The notes under the pieces: model-generated
The model's database searches: none
Told to the model about the DNA's origin: nothing
The model's input: the letters and a program-made list of their open reading frames with translations, nothing else
Made by a program: the position numbers and the translations under genes
Assembly: GCF_030123505.1 (NCBI RefSeq)
Contig: NZ_CP126115.1
Span: 2,370,001-2,434,000, forward strand
DNA: 64,000 nucleotides
Direction: 5' to 3'
DNA from: Neobacillus sp. YX16
GTDB taxonomy: Bacteria > Bacillota > Bacilli > Bacillales > Cytobacillaceae
Shown: positions 53,469 to 62,583 of the stretch, one piece after another
How positions within the stretch are numbered: position 1 is the stretch's first letter
Layout: every line of letters starts with the position of its first letter

Positions 53469-53945
53469 ATGGTAGAAAAAGTGATGACGCCAGAAGAAAG
53501 ATTACAGCAAATGGGCTTGGAACTTCCGCCCCTCCGCCCCGCATCTGGTAATTATGTAAGCTGTGTTCGGACAGGGAATCTAATTTTTACATCAGGTCAA
53601 GGTACAGATGAATACCGTGGGAAACTTGGTGAAGATGTATCGATAGAAGTAGGCTATCAAGCAGCAAGACAATGTATGCTTAATCTATTGGCAGTAGTCA
53701 AGAAAGAACTCGGCGACCTTAGCAAAGTGAAACGAATTGTCAAAATCCTTGGTATGGTCAACAGCTCGCCTGATTTTAAAGACCAACCTAAAGTAATGAA
53801 TGGATCCTCCGATTTGTTGGTGGAAGTGTTTGGTGAAAAGGGAAGGCATGCGAGATCAGCTGTTGGGATGTCACAGCTGCCACACAATAACGCTGTCGAG
53901 GTTGAGATGATTGTAGAAGTTGAGGATGGTGGTATCGGTGAGTAA
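53469..53945 (+). CDS. nbaF: RidA-family 2-aminomuconate deaminase
   Basis: This 158-aa YjgF/RidA-like protein contains GNYVSCVRTGNLIFTSGQG and VKRIVKILGMVNSSPDF. RidA-like proteins of this longer type act as 2-aminomuconate deaminase in the 2-nitrobenzoate / tryptophan meta pathways, giving 4-oxalocrotonate. Position between ACMSD and the semialdehyde dehydrogenase supports this. A general enamine deaminase role is the alternative. The end overlaps the start of the dehydrogenase gene. Confidence 0.85.
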   Translation: MVEKVMTPEERLQQMGLELPPLRPASGNYVSCVRTGNLIFTSGQGTDEYRGKLGEDVSIEVGYQAARQCMLNLLAVVKKELGDLSKVKRIVKILGMVNSSPDFKDQPKVMNGSSDLLVEVFGEKGRHARSAVGMSQLPHNNAVEVEMIVEVEDGGIGE

Positions 53946-55404
53946 AGTCCTAGAAAAAGAACTTCAAATTAACGATGCAAAGTTGTTTATTAATGGAGAA
54001 TATGTAAGCGCTATTTCTGGGGGAACATTTGACACGATTAATCCAGCAACGAATCAAAAGTTAGCTGAGGTCGCTAGTGCATGTGAACAAGATGTAGAAA
54101 GAGCGATACAAGTGGCAAAGCGTACCTATGATAGTGGTATTTGGAATAAAATGCAAGTAGAAGAAAGAGCAAAGATCCTGTGCCGAATGGCGGATCTTGT
54201 CTTGGAACGAGTCGAGGAGTTAGCGCTAATTGAAACATTAGATGTTGGGAAGCCCATTAGAGAAAGCAGAGATTTTGATATACCGCGCGCAGCATCAAAC
54301 TTAAGATTCTTTGCTGAAATGGCAAAATACATTAATCACGAGCATTACGAACAATCCAAGCATATGAGCTATACTAAATACGCTCCAGCAGGTGTCACAA
54401 GCTTAATCATTCCGTGGAATTTACCATTCATGCAAATGACTTGGAAAGTTTCCGCTGCGTTAGCTGCTGGTAATACCGTGGTAGTTAAGCCAGCTTCATA
54501 TACGCCACTTAGTGCGGTCATGTTAGGTGAAATTGCCAACGAAGCAGGACTACCGCCAGGCGTGTTGAATATACTAACAGGTCCGGGTGGAACAGTAGGA
54601 ACGGCAATGACCACTCATCCATACGTTCGCAGGATTTCCTTTGTCGGGGAGAGCTCAACTGGTAAAACAGTTATGAGAAATGCAGCATCCCAGTTAATTC
54701 CTGTATCATTAGAATTAGGCGGAAAATCAGCCAATATCGTGTTTGAAGATGCTGACTTAGATGAAGCAGTAGCAGGTTCGATTGAAGCGATTTTTAGAAA
54801 TCAAGGGGAAATCTGTTTAGCCGGTTCTAGATTATTAGTGCAAGAATCGGTTTATGATAAATTCCTCGAAAAATTTGTTAAAGCTGCAAAGAACATCAAA
54901 GTGGGCGATCCGCTAGATGAAACCACGGATATGGGTGCGCTAATTTCCAAAGGTCATCTAGAAACGGTTGATAACTATGTACAAATTGGAATTTCTGAAG
55001 GTGCGAAACTTGCTGTAGGCGGTAAGCGTGTGGCAGGATTGACAGAAGGAAACTTTTACGAACCAACCGTGCTCTATGATGTGAATAACAAAATGAGAGT
55101 CGCACAGGAAGAAATTTTTGGACCGGTATTAGTTGTCATTCCATTTAAAACGGAAGAGGAAGCTATTCAAATCGCCAACGATTCGATTTATGGATTGGCT
55201 GGTGTAGTCTGGTCGAATGATTTAAGGCGTGCACATCGTGTAGCATCTCAAATCGATTCAGGCTTATTCTGGATCAATTGCTGGTATTATCGTGATTTAA
55301 GAACGCCTTTTGGTGGTTCAAAGGCTAGCGGTATTGGCCGAGAAGGTGGACGTCATAGTTTTGAATTTTACACAGAGGCCAAAACGATTACAATGAAATT
55401 ATAA
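53926..55404 (+). CDS. nbaE: 2-aminomuconate 6-semialdehyde dehydrogenase (ALDH family)
   Basis: About 492 aa. Aldehyde dehydrogenase motifs are complete: PWNLPFMQMTWKVSAALAAGNTVV, SFVGESSTGK, LELGGKSANIVFEDADL (Glu) and FRNQGEICLAGSRLLV (Cys). The start overlaps the deaminase gene; ATG 53926 is used, but TTG 53920 or GTGs just downstream are possible. It oxidises 2-aminomuconate semialdehyde to 2-aminomuconate with NAD. The closely related 2-hydroxymuconate semialdehyde dehydrogenase activity is the alternative; the cluster favours the amino form. Confidence 0.92.
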   Translation: MVVSVSKVLEKELQINDAKLFINGEYVSAISGGTFDTINPATNQKLAEVASACEQDVERAIQVAKRTYDSGIWNKMQVEERAKILCRMADLVLERVEELALIETLDVGKPIRESRDFDIPRAASNLRFFAEMAKYINHEHYEQSKHMSYTKYAPAGVTSLIIPWNLPFMQMTWKVSAALAAGNTVVVKPASYTPLSAVMLGEIANEAGLPPGVLNILTGPGGTVGTAMTTHPYVRRISFVGESSTGKTVMRNAASQLIPVSLELGGKSANIVFEDADLDEAVAGSIEAIFRNQGEICLAGSRLLVQESVYDKFLEKFVKAAKNIKVGDPLDETTDMGALISKGHLETVDNYVQIGISEGAKLAVGGKRVAGLTEGNFYEPTVLYDVNNKMRVAQEEIFGPVLVVIPFKTEEEAIQIANDSIYGLAGVVWSNDLRRAHRVASQIDSGLFWINCWYYRDLRTPFGGSKASGIGREGGRHSFEFYTEAKTITMKL

Positions 55405-55417
55405 GATTGAAAGTGAA

Positions 55418-55443
55418 AGGTGGCTGAATGGCCACTTTTTATC
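55418..55443 (+). terminator. Weak intra-cluster hairpin
   Basis: GTGGC pairs with GCCAC, extended by AAAG/TTTT, followed by a T run, in the 71-nt gap between the dehydrogenase and the hydratase. It may attenuate downstream expression. Confidence 0.5.
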
Positions 55444-55475
55444 TATTATTATAGAAAAGGAAGGTGTAGGAAGAA

Positions 55476-56255
55476 ATGGAAGTATTAGTCGAAGAAATTG
55501 CGAATGAATTAATCGATGCAGAAAGTCATCAATATTCGGTCGCCCCTCTGACGGAGCGCTATTCCGAGTTGACTGTAAGCGATGCCTACCAAATCCAACT
55601 CGAAGTAATCGGTAAAAAGCTAAAAGAAGGGCATGAAGTGATTGGGAAAAAGGTTGGGCTTACAAGTAAAGCAATGCAGCAAATGCTTGGCGTCGATGAG
55701 CCTGATTACGGCCACCTGTTAGATTATATGAAAATAGCCGATGAAGCAACGGTAAAAATAGCTGATTTTATCAGTCCGAAGGTTGAAGCGGAAATTGGTT
55801 TTATTCTGGAAAAAGACTTAGTTGGACCCAATGTAAATTATCTAGATGTGTTAATGGCTACCAAATATGTAGTACCAACCATCGAGATTATTGACAGCCG
55901 TATTTCTGATTGGAAAATCAAATTGGTTGATACGGTCGCAGATAATGGCTCGTCAGCGAGAGTAGTAGTTGGAAAAAAGCTGAGCACCATTGAAGGCTTG
56001 GATTTGCGAGCTCAAGGAATGGTCATTTATAAAAATAATGAGCTTGTGGCCACAGGATCTGGAACTGCCGCTCTAGGACATCCAGCGCAAGCAGTCGCAT
56101 GGTTAGCCAATAAATTGCATGAATTTGGCATTACTCTTAAAGCAGGTGAGTTAATTCTTCCCGGAGCACTTTCTGGAGCCATTGCAGTAAAAGAAGGCGA
56201 CACGATTTTCTCGGATTTTGGCCCATTAGGTACTGTATCTGTCACATTTAAGTAA
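55476..56255 (+). CDS. nbaH: 2-oxopent-4-enoate (2-hydroxypenta-2,4-dienoate) hydratase
   Basis: The 259-aa fumarylacetoacetase-superfamily protein reads GKKVGLTSKAMQQMLGVDEPDYG, IDSRISDWKIKLVDTVADN and GSGTAALGHPAQAVAWLANKL, closest to MhpD/XylJ-type hydratases. It hydrates 2-oxopent-4-enoate to 4-hydroxy-2-oxovalerate. It is paralogous to the next gene, the decarboxylase; the two classes are distinguished by their family-specific segments. AAGGAAGG precedes the ATG. The following aldolase and acetaldehyde dehydrogenase are not in the window. Confidence 0.86.
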   Translation: MEVLVEEIANELIDAESHQYSVAPLTERYSELTVSDAYQIQLEVIGKKLKEGHEVIGKKVGLTSKAMQQMLGVDEPDYGHLLDYMKIADEATVKIADFISPKVEAEIGFILEKDLVGPNVNYLDVLMATKYVVPTIEIIDSRISDWKIKLVDTVADNGSSARVVVGKKLSTIEGLDLRAQGMVIYKNNELVATGSGTAALGHPAQAVAWLANKLHEFGITLKAGELILPGALSGAIAVKEGDTIFSDFGPLGTVSVTFK

Positions 56256-56300
56256 GAGAGTTTTTTCTCGAATAAAAATATTAAAAGTGGAGGTTCCATT

Positions 56301-57089
56301 ATGACACTGCTGCAAGGAACAGAACAAGAAATCGTAGACTACCTATTAGCTGCAGAAAAGGAAAAGCGGGAAGTCGAAAAGATTACCACTAGTTACCCAA
56401 CTCTAACATTTGGGCAAGCCTATGAAATTCAACAAAAATTAATCAAGCAAAAAGAACATGAGGGTCTTCGCCGAATTGGAGTGAAACTCGGTTTAACAAG
56501 TAAGGCAAAACAGGAGATGATGGGTGTCCATGAAGCAATTTACGGCTATTTAATGGATGATATGCTGGCACCTGAATGGGAACCACTCCAATTTAGCAGT
56601 TTCATTCATCCCAAGGCAGAACCGGAAATTGCTTTCTTGATTAATGAAGATATCCAAGGAACTAGCGTTACAGCCGATGATATTTTAAAGGTGACGAAAT
56701 ATGTAGCACCAGCGATCGAGATTATTGATAGTCGTTATTTAGATTTCAAGTTTACACTCGTAGACGTCGTTGCTGATAACTGTTCTTCCTCAAAATTTAT
56801 TGTAGGCAACAAATGGGTATCGCCGGATGCTTTAAACCTGAAAGAAATTGGTGTATATATGTCAAAGAATTCAGAGGTTGCAACAACTGGGAACAGTGCT
56901 GCTGTTTTAGGAGATCCGGCTGCTGCGGTTGCGTGGGCTGTAAACAAGCTTGGAGAAACTGGGCAGGGATTAAAGAAAGGCGATATCGTTCTTAGTGGCG
57001 CTATAACGGAAGCAATTAGCTTTCAACCAGGTGATACGATTTTGGCACAATTTGCGGACCTAGGGAGTGTTTCTTTTTCTAGCAAATAA
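56301..57089 (+). CDS. nbaG: 4-oxalocrotonate decarboxylase
   Basis: The 262-aa protein reads RIGVKLGLTSKAKQEMMGVH, HPKAEPEIAFLI, APAIEIIDSRYLDFKFTLVDVVADN and VLSGAITEAI, closest to DmpH/XylI-type decarboxylases. It converts 2-oxo-hex-3-enedioate to 2-oxopent-4-enoate and in related pathways forms a complex with the hydratase, encoded just before it. AGTGGAGG precedes the ATG by 9 nt. Confidence 0.86.
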   Translation: MTLLQGTEQEIVDYLLAAEKEKREVEKITTSYPTLTFGQAYEIQQKLIKQKEHEGLRRIGVKLGLTSKAKQEMMGVHEAIYGYLMDDMLAPEWEPLQFSSFIHPKAEPEIAFLINEDIQGTSVTADDILKVTKYVAPAIEIIDSRYLDFKFTLVDVVADNCSSSKFIVGNKWVSPDALNLKEIGVYMSKNSEVATTGNSAAVLGDPAAAVAWAVNKLGETGQGLKKGDIVLSGAITEAISFQPGDTILAQFADLGSVSFSSK

Positions 57090-57144
57090 TCAAACTGCTA
57101 CATAATTTATTTCAGTAGGTATGGAAGATTGGAGGGTATATATT

Positions 57145-58413
57145 TTGTTATCTTTAGAGAATGCACAACAACTGGACATAGAAGACAGCCTTAATAGATT
57201 TAGGGAAGAATTTTACTTGAAGCCGAATTCCATTTATATGGACGGGAATTCATTGGGGCTGCTTTCGAAAAGAGCAGAACGGACGCTCTTAGAGTCCTTA
57301 AATGATTGGAAAGAGCATGGAATTGACGGTTGGACAAATGGGAAACACCCTTGGTTTTTTTTATCGGAAAAACTAGGAGAGATGATCGCTCCGTTAGTAG
57401 GTGCTGCAGCTAATGAAGTGATTGTAACTGGGTCCACAACAGTCAACTTGCATCAGCTAGTTGCTACTTTTTATAAGCCTGAAGGGACACGGACTAAAAT
57501 CTTGGCTGATGAACTAACATTTCCATCAGATATTTATGCACTTCAAAGTCAGCTTCGTATTCATGGATTTGATCCCGATACACATCTAATTCGTGTGAAA
57601 AGTCGGGATGGGCGCTTTTTAGAGGAAGAAGATATTATCGGAGCGATGACAGATGAAATTGCGCTTATCATTTTGCCAACAGTACTCTATCGAAGCGGCC
57701 AAATCTTGGATATGAAGCGCCTGACAGCTGAAGCGAACAAAAGAGGGATATTAATCGGTTTTGATGGATGCCATTCTATCGGAGCCATTCCACATTCGTT
57801 TAGTGAATGGGGCGTGGACTTTGCGTATTGGTGCAACTATAAACACTTAAATGGTGGTCCGGGAAGTGTTGGAGGTTTATATGTGAATTCTAAACATTTT
57901 GGCACTGCCCCTGGTCTTGCTGGCTGGTTTGGTTCGAAAAAAGAGAAACAATTCGACATGGAGCATTCTTTAACTCCAGCTGATTCAGCAGGAGCCTATC
58001 AAATCGGGACACCACATGTGTTGAGTCTTGCACCCTTACTTGGAGCTTTGGAGATTTTTGCAGAAGCAGGAATTGAAAATATCAGGGAAAAGTCATTGAA
58101 AATAAATCGGTTCTTGATGGATTTGTTGGACCAAGAGTTATCCGGTATGGGATTCAACATAGGTAACCCTCAAGACGCTGTGCGCCGTGGAGGTCATGTG
58201 AGCCTAGAGCATAAAGAAGCAGCACGGATTTGCAAGGCATTAAAAGAAAATGGTATTATTCCTGATTTCCGAGCACCTAATATTATTCGTCTAGCTCCAG
58301 TGGCTCTTTACACCTCATATTGTGAGGTATGGGAAGTAGTACAAATTCTAAAGAAAATTATGGAAGAGAGACAATATGAAAAATTCGCAAATGAACGAGA
58401 GGTCGTAGCATAA
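57145..58413 (+). CDS. kynU: Kynureninase
   Basis: GGAGGG at 57131-57136 fits the TTG at 57145 ([16 protein letters not shown], 422 aa); an ATG at 57121 would lie upstream of that site. Family segments are [56 protein letters not shown] and the PLP lysine in [19 protein letters not shown]. It cleaves kynurenine to anthranilate and alanine. With no kynurenine 3-monooxygenase here, kynurenine itself is the expected substrate, and the anthranilate feeds the HpaB-like oxygenase. Confidence 0.96.
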   Translation: MLSLENAQQLDIEDSLNRFREEFYLKPNSIYMDGNSLGLLSKRAERTLLESLNDWKEHGIDGWTNGKHPWFFLSEKLGEMIAPLVGAAANEVIVTGSTTVNLHQLVATFYKPEGTRTKILADELTFPSDIYALQSQLRIHGFDPDTHLIRVKSRDGRFLEEEDIIGAMTDEIALIILPTVLYRSGQILDMKRLTAEANKRGILIGFDGCHSIGAIPHSFSEWGVDFAYWCNYKHLNGGPGSVGGLYVNSKHFGTAPGLAGWFGSKKEKQFDMEHSLTPADSAGAYQIGTPHVLSLAPLLGALEIFAEAGIENIREKSLKINRFLMDLLDQELSGMGFNIGNPQDAVRRGGHVSLEHKEAARICKALKENGIIPDFRAPNIIRLAPVALYTSYCEVWEVVQILKKIMEERQYEKFANEREVVA

Positions 58414-58438
58414 AATTACGAATAGTAGGAGGAACTAT

Positions 58439-59869
58439 ATGGGGAACAAAATTACTCATTTAAATAAAGGGAATGAATCCGGAAGTGGATTGAAGCGTGA
58501 ATTAAAAACCAAGCAGTTAACAATGATTGCAATGGGATGTGCAATTGGTACGGGGTTATTCCTTGGAAGCGGCCTTGCCATTAGTACTGCTGGACCGGGA
58601 GTAATACTTAGTTATGCAATTGGCGCATTTATTGTATTACTATTAATGGGGTGCTTATCCGAAATGACGGTGGCTCACCCCACGTCAGGGTCCTTTGGAA
58701 CCATTTCAGAAAAGTATGTCAGCCCGCTGGCTGGTTTTCTTGTCCGCTATTCCTATTGGATAGCAAACGTTCTTGCGGTTGGGGTAGAAGTAAGTGCCAT
58801 TGCTGTCTATATGAAGTACTGGTTCCCTGATGTTCCCGGATTCGTCTGGATTTTGTTGTTTGCAGGTGTATTAATTTATGTAAATGCAACAAGCGTAAAT
58901 ACCTTTGCTACCTTCGAGTATTGGTTCTCCATGATCAAAATTAGTGCAATAGTTGGTTTCATTCTTTTAGGATCTTATGTTTTATTTGGCAATTCAGCTC
59001 AGCCGAATATGGGACCTGAGAATATTGTGAATGCCGGAGGTTTCTTACCGTTTGGATGGTGGGGGATGTGGGTGGCTATCTTTATTTCATTATTTAGCTT
59101 TTTAGGAACAGAAATGATAGCGGTTACAGCTGGAGAAGCAAAGGATCCTGACGTAGCCGTGCCAAAAGCTCTGAAAGCGACGGTATTCAGGTTATCAACA
59201 TTCTATATTATTACTATTGGCATTATGCTAATGATTGTTCCTTGGAAATCAGCAGGTGTGGAAGAAAGTCCTTTTGTAAAGGTAATGGAGCTATTAAACA
59301 TCCCTGGTGCTTCCGGGATTATGAATTTTATTATTTTAACTGCTGCTTTATCTGCTATGAACAGTCAACTTTATGCTTCTACCCGAATGATGTTTTCTTT
59401 GTCACAAGGAAATGATGCTCCTGCCTTTTTACGTACATTAAGTAAAAAAGGAGTTCCGATAAAGGCTCTTGGAGTTTCTACTTTAGGGATTTTCCTTGCA
59501 GCTGCAGTAAATGCATTATTACCAGGCTCCTCCTATGCGTTTATGATGGGGATTTCAATGTTCGGTGCTATTTTTACATGGTTTATGGTGTTTGTATCCC
59601 ATTTATTTTTTAGAAGAAAGTGGGAGAAGTCAAATGGCCGTAAATTGCCTGTAAAAATGATTGGCTTTCCTTATTTAACGATCGCAGGAGCAGTACTACT
59701 CTTGAGTTTAATGATAACAACATGGTTTACAGATTTTAAGATTATGCTTCAATTTGGAATTCCGTGGTTACTGTTTTTAACGGCTGCCTATTTCTTTTTT
59801 AAAAAAGGATCCAACACTCAAAAACCAGGAAATGATACGAATGATATTTTAAATGAGAATATAAATTAA
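58439..59869 (+). CDS. APC-family amino acid permease (probable tryptophan uptake)
   Basis: The 476-aa protein has about twelve membrane segments and the amino acid permease N-terminal motif ([26 protein letters not shown]). It also has [21 protein letters not shown] and [15 protein letters not shown], as in GabP/AnsP-type carriers. AGGAGGA precedes the ATG by 7 nt. It lies between kynU and kynA, so tryptophan or kynurenine is the likely substrate, by context only. Confidence 0.88.
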   Translation: MGNKITHLNKGNESGSGLKRELKTKQLTMIAMGCAIGTGLFLGSGLAISTAGPGVILSYAIGAFIVLLLMGCLSEMTVAHPTSGSFGTISEKYVSPLAGFLVRYSYWIANVLAVGVEVSAIAVYMKYWFPDVPGFVWILLFAGVLIYVNATSVNTFATFEYWFSMIKISAIVGFILLGSYVLFGNSAQPNMGPENIVNAGGFLPFGWWGMWVAIFISLFSFLGTEMIAVTAGEAKDPDVAVPKALKATVFRLSTFYIITIGIMLMIVPWKSAGVEESPFVKVMELLNIPGASGIMNFIILTAALSAMNSQLYASTRMMFSLSQGNDAPAFLRTLSKKGVPIKALGVSTLGIFLAAAVNALLPGSSYAFMMGISMFGAIFTWFMVFVSHLFFRRKWEKSNGRKLPVKMIGFPYLTIAGAVLLLSLMITTWFTDFKIMLQFGIPWLLFLTAAYFFFKKGSNTQKPGNDTNDILNENIN

Positions 59870-59909
59870 CTTTACATTAGTACAACATAAGAACAGGGGA
59901 GAATTTTAC

Positions 59910-60758
59910 ATGAATACACCAGAAAAAAACATAAGCACCGGTTTGGAAAAAACGATTCAAACAGATTTCCAAAAAGAAATGTCGTATGGAGATTACCTGC
60001 ATCTTGATAAGATTTTAGATAGTCAGCACCGGTTATCTGATCACCATGATGAAATGTTATTTATCATTATCCATCAAGCAAGTGAACTATGGATGAAATT
60101 AATTATTCATGAATTATCAGAAGCGATTAATTATATTCGCCAGAATGATTTAGAACCATCCTTTAAAATTCTGTCGCGTGTTTCAAGAATACAGCAGCAA
60201 TTGATTCAATCATGGAGTGTTCTTTCTACTTTAACCCCATCAGAGTACCTAGAGTTTAGGGATAAGCTCGGCCAATCTTCCGGCTTCCAGTCCTATCAGA
60301 ACCGGATGATTGAATTTGCATTAGGAAACAAAAATGCTCATACTCTAGCAGTCTATCAGCATCAAACAGAGCTGTATGTAAAAATGCAGGAGGCACTTCA
60401 TAAACCAAGTATTTATGATGCAGCCATCCAAGCGCTTGTTGCTCGTGGAATTCCTGTTGATGAAGAGGTCTTAAATCGCGATTTGTCCAAAAACTATGAA
60501 CCTAATGAAAGTGTTGAAGAAGCATGGCTGACAGTTTACCGTAATGTCGATCAATATTGGGATTTATACGAGCTGGCAGAGAAGTTAGTAGATATTGGGA
60601 ATCAACAGCAATTATGGCGGTTCAATCACATGAGTACGGTAGAAAGAATCATTGGGCATAAGCAGGGTACAGGAGGATCATCTGGAGTGACCTATTTAAA
60701 AAGAGTTCTAGACCAGCACTTCTTCCCTGAACTTTGGAGTTTACGAACGAAGCTATAG
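59910..60758 (+). CDS. kynA: Tryptophan 2,3-dioxygenase
   Basis: The 282-aa haem enzyme has [44 protein letters not shown], the His of [10 protein letters not shown] being in the active site. The haem-binding His is in [26 protein letters not shown], which also holds the substrate loop. It oxidises L-tryptophan to N-formylkynurenine. GGGGAG precedes the ATG. It is the last gene of the cluster and is followed by a terminator; kynB (kynurenine formamidase), often next to kynA, is missing. Confidence 0.97.
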   Translation: MNTPEKNISTGLEKTIQTDFQKEMSYGDYLHLDKILDSQHRLSDHHDEMLFIIIHQASELWMKLIIHELSEAINYIRQNDLEPSFKILSRVSRIQQQLIQSWSVLSTLTPSEYLEFRDKLGQSSGFQSYQNRMIEFALGNKNAHTLAVYQHQTELYVKMQEALHKPSIYDAAIQALVARGIPVDEEVLNRDLSKNYEPNESVEEAWLTVYRNVDQYWDLYELAEKLVDIGNQQQLWRFNHMSTVERIIGHKQGTGGSSGVTYLKRVLDQHFFPELWSLRTKL

Positions 60759-60762
60759 AAAT

Positions 60763-60798
60763 AAATCCACCATTTCTTTATGAATGGTGGATTTTTTA
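60763..60798 (+). terminator. Catabolic cluster terminator after kynA
   Basis: AAATCCACCATT (60763-60774) pairs perfectly with AATGGTGGATTT (60783-60794), followed by T. Confidence 0.93.
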
Positions 60799-60875
60799 TA
60801 TTGGTCTTTATAACATAATTTAGTTTAATTTGGAAATTATAAGAAAATCTAGGCAGGAGGTGACAGAAGAACGAT

Positions 60876-61151
60876 GTGGAAAAAATCTCGACAAAACCAG
60901 GGTGGGATTTTTGGAGAAACAAATTCTTACTACGACCTTTTAAATGAGGACGTTATGTATTAATTTATCCGATCGGTATCATCGTTTTGATTATTTCTGT
61001 CATTATCGCTCCAAGTTATATTGAGCACATTTATGAAGGGGTGAAATTAGTTCCATATATTTTACATATTCCTATGCAAATCGTCATTCCCACGATCGTA
61101 TTAATCATTGCTTTAGTAAAACAAAAAGGAAATCAGCAAACGCGGATATGA
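60876..61151 (+). pseudogene. Small membrane-protein gene interrupted by an in-frame TGA
   Basis: From GTG 60876 the frame reads MEKISTKPGWDFWRNKFLLRPFK, then TGA at 60945-60947. It continues GRYVLIYPIGIIVLIISVII with further hydrophobic sequence, ending KQKGNQQTRI at 61151. A TGG-to-TGA change would explain the stop (PFKWGRYVL would be natural). The intact product would be about 91 aa with two membrane helices. GGAGG at 60856-60860 is rather far from the start (15 nt). The family is not recognised. A real internal start after the stop is not excluded. Confidence 0.5.
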
Positions 61152-61367
61152 CGTTTGCTGATTTTTTACATATTGGTTTGACTTTGAAACAATAAGCGGG
61201 AGGAAAAAAATAAACAAAAGGAAAAATTCTTCCCATGTAAACTTTTGCATGATTTTTATGAAACCGTGTACGGTTTCTTTTATGCTAAGGCCTTGGAGCA
61301 ATTCTATTAAGACAGTAAGGGCTGTTACGGTCGTAAATAAAAGAAGGAAAATGAGAAGTTGTTTCAT
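61113..61367 (-). CDS. Small hypothetical membrane protein (84 aa)
   Basis: The ATG at 61367 follows AAAGGGTG at good spacing. Two membrane helices are evident (MKQLLIFLLLFTTVTALTVL and FFLLFIFFLPLIV), separated by a charged loop (KETVHGFIKIMQKFTWEEF). The end overlaps the terminator at 61134 and the end of the convergent broken gene. The family is not recognised. Confidence 0.6.
   Translation of the reverse strand: MKQLLIFLLLFTTVTALTVLIELLQGLSIKETVHGFIKIMQKFTWEEFFLLFIFFLPLIVSKSNQYVKNQQTSYPRLLISFLFY
61134..61167. terminator. Terminator overlapping two convergent small genes
   Basis: CAGCAAACG (61134-61142) pairs with CGTTTGCTG (61152-61160), followed by ATTTTTT on the plus strand. Confidence 0.85.
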
Positions 61368-61459
61368 TAAATCACCCTTTCATTTTTCTCTTATTATTTG
61401 TTACCATTGGTAACCTATCCATATTTCAAATTAACAAGTAATCAATAAATTACAATAGC

Positions 61460-61485
61460 AAAAAGCACTGTTCAGTGCTTTTATT
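61460..61485. terminator. Orphan palindromic hairpin
   Basis: AAAAGCACT pairs with AGTGCTTTT around GTTC, with a short T run on the plus strand. No gene lies immediately upstream on either strand. Confidence 0.5.
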
Positions 61486-61579
61486 CAATTTCTGCCTGAA
61501 CATGCTTCTAATAAATGTATGACAATTGGTATAATTCATATATCCTTACTAATATTGATTTGCGAAATGAGGTAAAACT

Positions 61580-62539
61580 ATGAGACCAAAAGTCATCGTT
61601 TATAAAAAAGTAGATGAAAAGGTATTAAAATTTATTGAAAACACGTGTGAAGTTACATATTTTGAGAAACTTGATTCGCAAAATTATCCACTGTTTCTTA
61701 AAGAATTGAAGGATGTACAAGGAATATTAGGTTCAGGAGTAAAGGTAGATAAAGAATTATTAGATCAAGCTCCACTTTTGAAAATAGTGTGCAATACTTC
61801 AGTTGGTTACGACAATCTGGATTTGACGGCTTTGGCAGACAGAGGAATTCTGGCAACGAATACACCAGATGTATTGAATGATACTGTAGCGGATACCATA
61901 ATGGGATTAATACTTTCCACAGCTAGGAGAATGCCAGAACTAGATCATTGGGTAAAAACTGGTCAGTGGAAATCTGGCCTCGAAGAGAAATGGTTCGGTG
62001 TGGACGTCCATCATAAAGTTTTAGGGATTATCGGTATGGGGGGGATTGGTTCAGTTCTTGCGAAGAGGGCACATTTTGGATTTGATATGGAGATTCTATA
62101 TCATAATCGTTCCCGAAACGAAGAAGCTGAACAAAAGTTTGGTGCTACATATTGTTCGCTGAAAGAATTGTTAAAGAAGTCTGATTTTGTATGTTTAATG
62201 ACACCACTGACTCCTCAGACTGAAAAGTTAATGGGAACAAAAGAATTCAATCTCATGAAAAAGTCTTCAATCTTTATTAACGCTTCTAGAGGGAAAACCG
62301 TGGATGAAGAAGCATTGATTCATGCACTTCAAATTGGTCAAATACTGGGTGCTGGACTTGATGTATTTGTAGAGGAACCTGTAAATTTGGACAACCCGCT
62401 CCTGTCCATGAAAAATGTTGTTACATTGCCGCATATCGGCTCTGCAACATATGAAACTAGATTCAAAATGGCCATGTTAGCCGCAACAAACCTAGTCGTA
62501 GGGTTAAAGGGGGACACTCCTCCAACTTTAATTAAATGA
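61580..62539 (+). CDS. D-isomer-specific 2-hydroxyacid dehydrogenase
   Basis: The 319-aa protein has the Rossmann motif LGIIGMGGIGSVLAKRA, and catalytic Arg, Glu and His in NASRGKTVDEEALI, VEEPVNLDNPL and LPHIGSATYET. It resembles glyoxylate/hydroxypyruvate or 2-ketogluconate reductases. Its start follows a GAGGT site. It is a single-gene unit with a shared terminator. The physiological substrate cannot be told from the sequence, and no link to the kyn cluster is evident. Confidence 0.9.
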   Translation: MRPKVIVYKKVDEKVLKFIENTCEVTYFEKLDSQNYPLFLKELKDVQGILGSGVKVDKELLDQAPLLKIVCNTSVGYDNLDLTALADRGILATNTPDVLNDTVADTIMGLILSTARRMPELDHWVKTGQWKSGLEEKWFGVDVHHKVLGIIGMGGIGSVLAKRAHFGFDMEILYHNRSRNEEAEQKFGATYCSLKELLKKSDFVCLMTPLTPQTEKLMGTKEFNLMKKSSIFINASRGKTVDEEALIHALQIGQILGAGLDVFVEEPVNLDNPLLSMKNVVTLPHIGSATYETRFKMAMLAATNLVVGLKGDTPPTLIK

Positions 62540-62548
62540 AAGTAACAA

Positions 62549-62583
62549 AAAATACCTTGCCTATTTCATGGCGAGGTATTTTT
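62549..62583. terminator. Bidirectional terminator
   Basis: AAAATACCTTGCC pairs with GGCGAGGTATTTT with one mismatch between the convergent dehydrogenase and hydrolase genes; T runs lie on both sides. Confidence 0.88.
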
